DNA of 64,000 nt from Glandiceps talaboti (Eukaryota; Hemichordata; Enteropneusta; Spengelidae), in contig NC_135552.1 in the NCBI RefSeq assembly GCF_964340395.1, positions 7,810,494 to 7,874,493 of the forward strand, given 5' to 3'. How positions within the stretch are numbered: position 1 is the stretch's first letter; each line of letters starts with the position of its first letter. The position numbers and the translations under genes are program-made. The notes beneath the pieces are model-generated. The model saw nothing but the letters and a program-made list of their open reading frames with translations. It did not search any database and was not told the DNA's origin. This document shows, in pieces, positions 56,437 to 64,000 of the stretch.

Positions 56437-59315
56437 TAATATCTCTGATTTTATACCCAGAATGCCACCCATCTGTCAATATTTACCTGTAATATCTCTG
56501 ATTTTATATCCAGAATGCCACCCATCTGTCAATATTTACCTATAATATCTCTGATTTTATACCCAGAATGCCACCCATCTGTCAATATTTACCTGTAATA
56601 TCTGATTTTATATCCAGAATGCCACCCATCTGTCAATATTTACCTATAATATCTCTGATTTTATATCCAGAATGCCACCCATCTGTCAATATTTACCTAT
56701 AATATCTCTGATTTTACACCCAGAATGCCACCCATCTTTCAATATTTACCTGTAATATCTCTGATTTTATACCCAGAATGCCACCCATCTGTCAATATTT
56801 ACCTATAATATCTCTGATTTTACACCCAGAATGCCACCCATCTGTCAATATTTACCTATAATATCTCTGATTTTATACCCAGAATGCCACCCATCTGTCA
56901 ATATTTACCTATAATATCTCTGATTTTATACCCAGAATGCCACCCATCTTTCAATATTTACCTATAATATCTCTGATTTTATACCCAGAATGCCACCCAT
57001 CTGTCTGATTTTACACCCAGAATGCCACCCGTCTGTCAATATTTACCTGTAATATCTCTGATTTTATACCCAGAATGCCACCCATCTGTCAATATTTACC
57101 TATAATATCTCTGATTTTATACCCAGAATGCCACCCATCTTTCAATATTTACCTGTAATATCTCTGATTTTATACCCAGAATGCCACCCATCTGTCAATA
57201 TTTACCTGTAATATCTGATTTTATATCCAGAATGCCACCCATCTGTCAATATTTACCTATAATATCTCTGATTTTATATCCAGAATGCCACCCATCTGTC
57301 AATATTTACCTATAATATCTCTGATTTTACACCCAGAATGCCACCCATCTGTCAATATTTACCTATAATATCTCTGATTTTATACCCAGAATGCCACCCA
57401 TCTGTCAATATTTACCTATAATATCTCTGATTTTACACCCAGAATGCCACACATCTGTCAATATTTACCTGTAATATCTCTGATTTTATACCCAGAATGC
57501 CACCCATCTGTCAATATTTACCTATATCTCTGATTTTATACCCAGAATGCCACCCATCTCTCAATATTTACCTATAATATCTCTGATTTTATACCCAGAA
57601 TGCCACCCATCTCTCAATATTTACCTATAATATCTCTGATTTTACACCCAGAATGCCACCCATCTGTCAATATTTACCTATAATATCTCTGATTTTACAC
57701 CCAGAATGCCACCCATCTGTCAATATTTACCTGTAATATCTCTGATTTTATACCCAGAATGCCACCCATCTATCAATATTTACCTGTAATATCTCTGATT
57801 TTACACCCAGAATGCCACCCATCTCTCAATATTTACCTATAATATCTCTGATTTTATACCCAGAATGCCACCCATCTGTCAATATTTACCTATAATATCT
57901 CTGATTTTACACCCAGAATGCCACCCATCTGTCAATATTTACCTGTAATATCTCTGATTTTACACCCAGAATGCCACCCATCTATCAATATTTACCTGTA
58001 ATATCTCTGATTTTACACCCAGAATGCCACCCATCTGTCAATATTTACCTATAATATCTCTGATTTTACACCCAGAATGCCACCCATCTGTCAATATTTA
58101 CCTATATCTGATTTTACACCCAGAATGCCACCCATCTGTCAATATTTACCTATATCTGATTTTACACCCAGAATGCCACCCATCTCTCAATATTTACCTA
58201 TAATATCTCTGATTTTATACCCAGAATGCCACCCATCTCTCAATATTTACCTATAATATCTCTGATTTTATACCCAGAATGCCACCCATCTCTCAATATT
58301 TACCTATAATATCTCTGATTTTATACCCAGAATGCCACCCATTTGTCAATATTTACCTATAATATCTCTGATTTTACACCCAGAATGTCACCCGTCTGTC
58401 AATATTTACCTATATCTGATTTTATACCCAGAATGCCACCCATCTGTCAATATTTACCTATAATATCTCTGATTTTATACCCAGAATGCCACCCATCTCT
58501 CAATATTTACCTGTAATATCTCTGATTTTATACCCAGAATGCCACCCATCTGTCAATATTTACCTATAATATCTCTGATTTTATACCCAGAATGCCACCC
58601 ATTTGTCAATATTTACCTATAATATCTCTGATTTTATACCCAGAATGCCACCCATCTGTCAATATTTACCTATATCTGATTTTACACCCAGAATGCCACC
58701 CATCTGTCAATATTTACCTATAATATCTCTGATTTTACACCCAGAATGCCACCCGTCTGTCAATATTTACCTGTAATATCTCTGATTTTATACCCAGAAT
58801 GCCACCCATCTGTCAATATTTACCTGTAATATCTCTGATTTTACACCCAGAATGCCACCCATCTGTCAATATTTACCTGTAATATCTCTGATTTTATACC
58901 CAGAATGCCACCCATCTGTCAATATTTACCTATAATATCTCTGATTTTACACCCAGAATGCCACCCATCTGTCAATATTTACCTGTAATATCTCTGATTT
59001 TATACCCAGAATGCCACCCATCTGTCAATATTTACCTATAATATCTCTGATTTTATACCCAGAATGCCACCCATCTGTCAATATTTACCTATAATATCTC
59101 TGATTTTATACCCAGAATGCCACCCATCTGTCAATATTTACCTATATCTCTGATTTTATACCCAGAATGCCACCCATCTCTCAATATTTACCTATAATAT
59201 CTCTGATTTTATACCCAGAATGCCACCCATCTGTCAATATTTACCTGTAATATCTCTGATTTTATACCCAGAATGCCACCCATCTGTCAATATTTACCTG
59301 TAATATCTCTGATTT
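56437..59315. repeat. 53-bp satellite array, about 54 copies
   Basis: Unit (plus strand) AATATCTCTGATTTTATACC, CAGAATGCCACCCATCTGTC, AATATTTACCTAT. Recurring variants: TTATACCC/TTACACCC/TTATATCC; CTGTC/CTCTC/CTTTC/CTATC; and CCTATAAT/CCTGTAAT, some units having lost 2-6 bases after CCTATA or CCTGTA. The minus strand of the TTATAC variant reads GTATAAAATC, a TATA-like box. Unit length is not a multiple of 3 and long frames are closed. Confidence 0.97.
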
Positions 59316-60106
59316 ACATGGTTGGAAATGATCTTTTCATTGAAGATGCAAATTATGAATTTGTTGAGAGTTCTTGAATCTTCTCTCAGTACAAATATCA
59401 ATGAAACTGTATAGCTTTCCATATTGGAAATCCTCCTAGCGTCACATCTACTTTCCAATTACTTGATTTATTTTAATTTTTTTTAAATTTATTTTATTTC
59501 ATTACTTAACAACATGCTGTGGAAAGCATGGTGTAGTAAACACAATACAAGACAAAAAATACAATAATAGTAATAATAGCACAGGGGTCCAGTTCATAAA
59601 CATTTCAAGGAAGTGTGTTAATTTTAATTCAATTAAGTTATCAACTGGATATATCATTTGAAGGTTACAGGTTTTTGAAATCCACAGCCCTTTCACTGAC
59701 ATTTTGACTTCAGTTCCATGTTCACAATTTGATATTGTCGGGGAGATTTGGGAAAAAATTCATCAGATTTCTTCTCAGTATTAAAAGTAGGGTGTTAAAA
59801 AATGCTGGAATTAGACTATCTCAAAATATTTCCTGTATCTGTCAAAAGTTTAGCAAATATTAATTTTTGGTTATTAAAATACGATGAGACAGGAAATTAT
59901 AGACTACACACGTACATATATTGAAATATTTCCTGTATTCTGTTACCATGGTTTTGAAACATTTAACCCCATTGTTTGTTAAATATGATGAGACATCAGC
60001 TGTTAGAAAATCGTACTACATCAAAATATTTCCTGTATCTGTCACGACGGTTTCAAACTGTTAACCATTACATTATGATATGTCATATACTTGTGATTGT
60101 ATTTGG

Positions 60107-60525
60107 TTATCGACATGGGGAGACAGTTCTCAATGGTTATGACATGGGGAGACAGTTCTCAATGGTTATCGACATGGGGAGACAGTTCTCAATGCTTGCA
60201 GACATCATGGGGAGACAGTTCTCAATGGTTATCAACATGGGGAGACAATTCTCAATGGTTATCGACATGGGGAGACAGTCCTCAATGGTTATCGACATGG
60301 GGAGACAGTTCCCAATAGTTATCGACATGGCGAGACAGTACTCAATGGTTATCAACATGGGGAGACAGTTCTCAATGGTTATCAACATGGGGAGACAATT
60401 CTCAATGGTTATCGACATGGGGAGACAGTTCCCAATAGTTATCGACATGGCGAGACAGTACTCAATGGTTATCGACATGGGGAGACAGTTCTCAGTGCTT
60501 ACAGACATGGGGAGACAGTTCTTAG
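60107..60525. repeat. 30-bp minisatellite, about 14 copies
   Basis: Unit GTTATCGACATGGGGAGACA then GTTCTCAATG. A 30-base period keeps three or more frames open on both strands (up to 204 codons through the flanks), with predicted repeats such as MGRQFSMVID. Variants: ATCAAC/ATCGAC, GGGG/GGCG, TTCTCAAT/TTCCCAAT. I treat it as non-coding because the frames begin at non-ATG or repeat-internal ATG codons and have no domain. Confidence 0.9.
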
Positions 60526-61495
60526 AGGAAATCAGTACATCAAAATATTTGCCCAGTGTATTTTACCACGGATCTCAAACCAAAGTGTAAATAGAAAACG
60601 ATTCTCAGGAAACAAATATAATGCTAAGGGTTCAGCGTGATGGTATGCCCTCTTGAAGCATAGACACAGATCAAATAGTTGATATGTGCAAGATGCACTG
60701 ATTTTGGTTGCTAGGGGCAACGGTAGTTACCATGCCGTTTTACTCCAGGCTATCCAAACTCATCATCAGTCACATGGATGTAAGTTCATTTGCCATTCAG
60801 TCGTATCAAAGACTAAGATCAGTAGCCATGGCAAGGCAGCTGAAAGTAATTATTGTGTTCCTAGGTTGATGTCAGCGATGGCTATCTGTTTATCACTTTA
60901 CACTGAAATCAAGCCAGTCAACTTTTCATTCCTTGTCACCACTGTCTCGTCTCACTCCTTAGATTTTTTACCAAAAAATATATTATAAATGTAATGATGT
61001 AAATAATTTGGGCATTATTTTGTTGTTCTTTAATGAATAGAAATACATACATAATACTTATAATGAGAATGAATGTTCACGGACTCTAGGTTAATACATA
61101 TTAGAGTCAAAATATTTCTTGGAAGTGAAATCTCTTGGAAGGAAATCCCAGGGGTGATGCTGCTGATGAGATGTCAGTGACAATTTGGGAGTCGCTTCCA
61201 AGAAATTTTTTGACTCTGTGAGTAGAAATTTCATTACTAAATATATATATAATTATTAGAACCCCATATGATGTATGTTTTTGTTTAGATTTGGGAACGC
61301 CTGTAATACTAATAGAAAGGGGGGAAATATGATAAAACTATAGTTTCCAATACACTGAACCATACATTTGATGGGTTACCTCGGTAAAAGGACAGGGTTG
61401 AATTTTAATAACTTGCTTTATACTGCTCATAACAAAAACAGTGATGAGTACCAGTAGTGTGTGTCTACTCACTCAGGTGTATTAATTTGCAGTTG

Positions 61496-61563
61496 TGCTT
61501 GCTGTGTTTTCTGCTGTTGTACTTTCATGAAAGTATGGCTGCAGAGAACACTGCAAGCACTTA
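61496..61563. repeat. Hairpin repeat, second copy of 39949-40037
   Basis: GTGCTTGCTGTGTTTTCTGC and its inverse GCAGAGAACACTGCAAGCAC form a stem of about 34 positions with roughly six mismatches, centred at TTTCATGAAA. The 60- and 116-codon frames across it are artefacts. Confidence 0.65.
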
Positions 61564-63115
61564 TGCTAATGGAGTACACCACACTGACACTCATGCGTCA
61601 TTGGACCCTGTTCAATTATTTGTGGCTCTGTGTATTTAGACCCATCTTTGCTGACTCTATACTTTTTCATGCTTCAATACTTCAAGCAAACATAATCATG
61701 GTCAAAAGAAGGGTTCAAATTTTTCCAAAGCAACAGGGAAATAATCTCATTTTATTGAAAATTTCAGTACATTCAGTGTGGGTAAAAAAAAATAAAACAA
61801 TTTTTTTTTAAAATTATGTTTTTTCCTCTACCTGTATATCACTGTACAAACTTGAAAAGAAATAATTTAATTTATGTTTTAAAAGGTAACAAAAATAACA
61901 AAAGAATTAAATTAAAAAAAAAATGTTTTGAAAAAATTCTTTAATTTATTCTATATATACATAGTTTTCAAAATGATATGCTATCTTATTTGGCCATGTC
62001 TTGTATTATATGAATTAAAAAAACCAAAACAATTGAATTTTTTTAGAAGAGAAGTTAAAGAATAAAATTTACAGTGTTTTGAAGAAAATGCTGTAATTTT
62101 CAAAAGCATTTTATGGGAATGACATTCTATCTTATTTTGTCATGGCATTGTAACTTGTATGGATTTAGCGCAAAATGTAGAATATTTTAATTAGAATTGA
62201 TTTAACATGCAGAGATCAATAAGACTTAACGGTTTTAATCTCAGACAAAGTGACTCACTTTTATATATAGGGCAATGTGGCTGGCCTTGACTACTACTCT
62301 ACATTTGAAGACCTATTATGGCAAATCAAGATCAATGTATTGCACATCAAAATCTATAAATCATAGTACTGCACTTTCATTGTCATAATTTGCATTTAGG
62401 TACAAGAGATGATAGATGCATAGAATTTTGTCAAAGTTATGTTGTGAAATCCATTTCCTAAAAGCTTAAGCTGCACTCGCTTTAACTAGAACATTTTTAG
62501 GTACAATAACTTATTTCTTGTAATATCGTACACTGTGAACAGTATCGCATCACTGGATAAACATACTTTAGTAGCTGCACACACAATATATCAAATTCAT
62601 TTTTTTTATCTGTACCCAAAAATCGGCACCCCCCAATGGCAATCACGATTTCAACCTATTCTGATAATATCGACCGCTAGTTAACATGTACAATGTCTAA
62701 TTATAGAACAATTTTCAGTGAATATATATATTGTGGTTGTCTGATCAAAAAATGATACTCCAGTTATACAACTAGTACAGTTTTAACATGGTGACAGGTT
62801 CAAAACCAAGCTTTCACTCAAAATTTAAACTTGCCACTAAACTACCTATGGATAACATTGACCAGCATCAGTAATTAAACAGATGCAATATCTTTTTATA
62901 AGTATCTCACCAGTTTGTAATTTCTTTGGTTATTTGATGAAAACAAATAATCCAGTTGCAGCTAGTGCAGGTTTAAAGTGGCCCAGGCAATGAACCCCCA
63001 AATTTCTTTAATTATTCCATAACAGACCAGAGACAAGCTTTCATATGGTAAAGTTTTCACAGATTTGAAGATCTTGGATTTTCAGTGAAATGTATTCCAG
63101 TGTTGCATTCTACCT

Positions 63116-63851
63116 TTAAAGTGGCCATATGAATGAGGATTGGGTATTTATTTTTGGATTTTAATTTATAAAACAATTTTATTATGGCTTCCTACTTGGG
63201 AAACCAATACAAAACAATGTAGACTATGGCGTTGTTTGTCACTCAATACGATGCCAAAATCTAAAAATTTGTATAAAAAATTTCCTTAGTGTACATACAG
63301 TAACAAACATTTTACACATTTATTAATTTTTTGCATTGTCAGTTACAAACACAGACTTGCTAGCTGTTTCACATTGATTTTTCAAGTAGGAAACCATGAT
63401 AAAATTGTTTTATAATAAAATTAAAAATCCAAGACAAAATTCCCAATCTTCATCCTTAGGCCTAAAAAAAATAATTGTTTGGTTCCGGTTACCCTACCTC
63501 ACCTAGCTTTTCACTGCCCACCCCAAATTTTATAAAAACGTATTCGAGAAAAAAATAATAAAATTGCAAAAAATTGAGAAGAATCATGAGAAAGAGTGGA
63601 TGCGGAAAGTGACATCAACTTAAAAAGACAATATAAAACTATTCTTCCAATCTGTAATGGCTGTACATCTGATATGAAGAAATGAACAACACAAAGACCA
63701 TTTGGAAAACAATGGAAAACATGAACTAGACACTCACACAGAAAAAAATAGATAAAATAAACTAAAAAATCTACCTGCCTACCGACCTATTCTAAAATTG
63801 AGCGTAATTGGAACCATGCAATTTTTTTTATTAGGCTTTATGGTCACTTTA
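63116..63851. mobile_element. Palindromic MITE, copy 2, interrupted by another element
   Basis: The left end TTAAAGTGGCCATATGAATG and the interior (TTTTTCAAGTAG, AAAACAATTTTAT and their inverses) match the element at 41270-41632. The right end is split: CTTCATCCTTAGG stops near 63461 and TTATGGTCACTTTA resumes near 63838. Similarity to copy 1 is clearly lower than within copy 1's own arms. Confidence 0.75.
63459..63838. mobile_element. Nested MITE-like insertion
   Basis: About 380 bp between the two parts of the split outer element. The ends are inverted repeats: AGGCCTAAAAAAAATAATTG ... TGGTTCC on the left, GGAACCATGCAATTTTTTTT then ATTAGGCTT on the right. TTAGGC is present at both borders. 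No coding capacity. Confidence 0.6.
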
Positions 63852-64000
63852 TATAGAATCAGCAAGAGTTCGTGATGTATTTGCATGTTGTCATATAAAT
63901 GGATAATGTTGTAATTGAATGAGATAAATACCACTGAAAGCAGTAAACATTACCATATATTACCTACTTTGCTTGATGAGTATATACATATACCACTCTA

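Larger units (their letters stand above)
50744..64000 (+). other. M-Ras first intron (at least 13 kb, runs off the window)
   Basis: I searched both strands for the DTAGQ, NKxD and SAK exons and found none. The interval holds a C-rich tract (51610-51623), a dispersed repeat (52110-52430), (TTG)n at 52617-52646, a hAT-like right end (54891-54912), the 53-bp satellite (56437-59315), the 30-bp array (60107-60525), a hairpin repeat (61496-61563) and a palindromic MITE with a nested insertion (63116-63851). Whether it is all one intron is inferred from the absence of other genes. Confidence 0.55.

Noticed and set aside
56437-59315. Mini-exon reading of the 53-bp satellite (minus-strand CAG|ATG and AG|GTAAAT in each unit)
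   Set aside because: The implied introns would be about 14 bases, far too short to splice, and the 53-base period breaks the frame.
59976-60590. 204-codon plus-strand frame across the 30-bp array
   Set aside because: The frame opens at a TTG, is driven by a 30-base repeat that is also open in other frames and on the minus strand, and has no domain or splice context.
60686-60988. Plus-strand frame of 100 codons
   Set aside because: Length is possible by chance in this DNA and nothing in the translation resembles an M-Ras exon or another family.

Overview
The window is animal nuclear DNA. It is AT-rich and has long non-coding stretches, GT-AG introns, one gene spread over 19 recognisable exons, and many microsatellites, minisatellites and fold-back (MITE-like) elements. 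The gene content (single cysteine cluster Toll-like receptors, an ARHGAP21/23-type RhoGAP and an M-Ras) and the frequent ACATGTA-type sequence suggest a bilaterian invertebrate, most likely a marine deuterostome or lophotrochozoan. I cannot resolve the phylum from this sequence alone.

Layout. At 2-1924 lies the 3' part of an intronless Toll-like receptor whose 5' end is outside the window. At 6124-8961 is a complete intronless paralogue in the same orientation (945 codons). From 10462 to 44298 the plus strand carries a large ARHGAP21/23-type gene. I could rebuild 19 exons (PDZ, long disordered region, PH, RhoGAP, basic/acidic C-terminal tail) with consistent splice phases into 2281 codons; only the initiator exon is missing. 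At 50545-50743 is the first coding exon of an M-Ras GTPase. Its remaining exons are not seen in the following 13 kb, so its first intron is very long or runs out of the window.

Between and inside these genes the DNA is dominated by repeats: a 73-bp minisatellite (about 16 copies, intron 2), a 53-bp satellite (about 54 copies, 56437-59315), a 30-bp array that keeps several frames open (60107-60525), a 151-bp array inside a 1.1-kb element with inverted ends (intron 1), a hAT-like short element in several copies, and at least five fold-back families, one of which carries a nested insertion of another.

The genes do not form a pathway in the bacterial sense. The two receptors are a tandem innate-immunity cluster. 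The RhoGAP and the M-Ras are small-GTPase signalling components that happen to be neighbours here. I found no clear evidence of a wholly new multi-gene system. The most unusual content is the repeat architecture, the shared change in the TIR BB loop of both receptors, a frame-preserving RhoGAP exon with a weak donor, a possible PDZ ligand at the RhoGAP C-terminus, and a cluster of CTCF-like motifs downstream of the RhoGAP gene.
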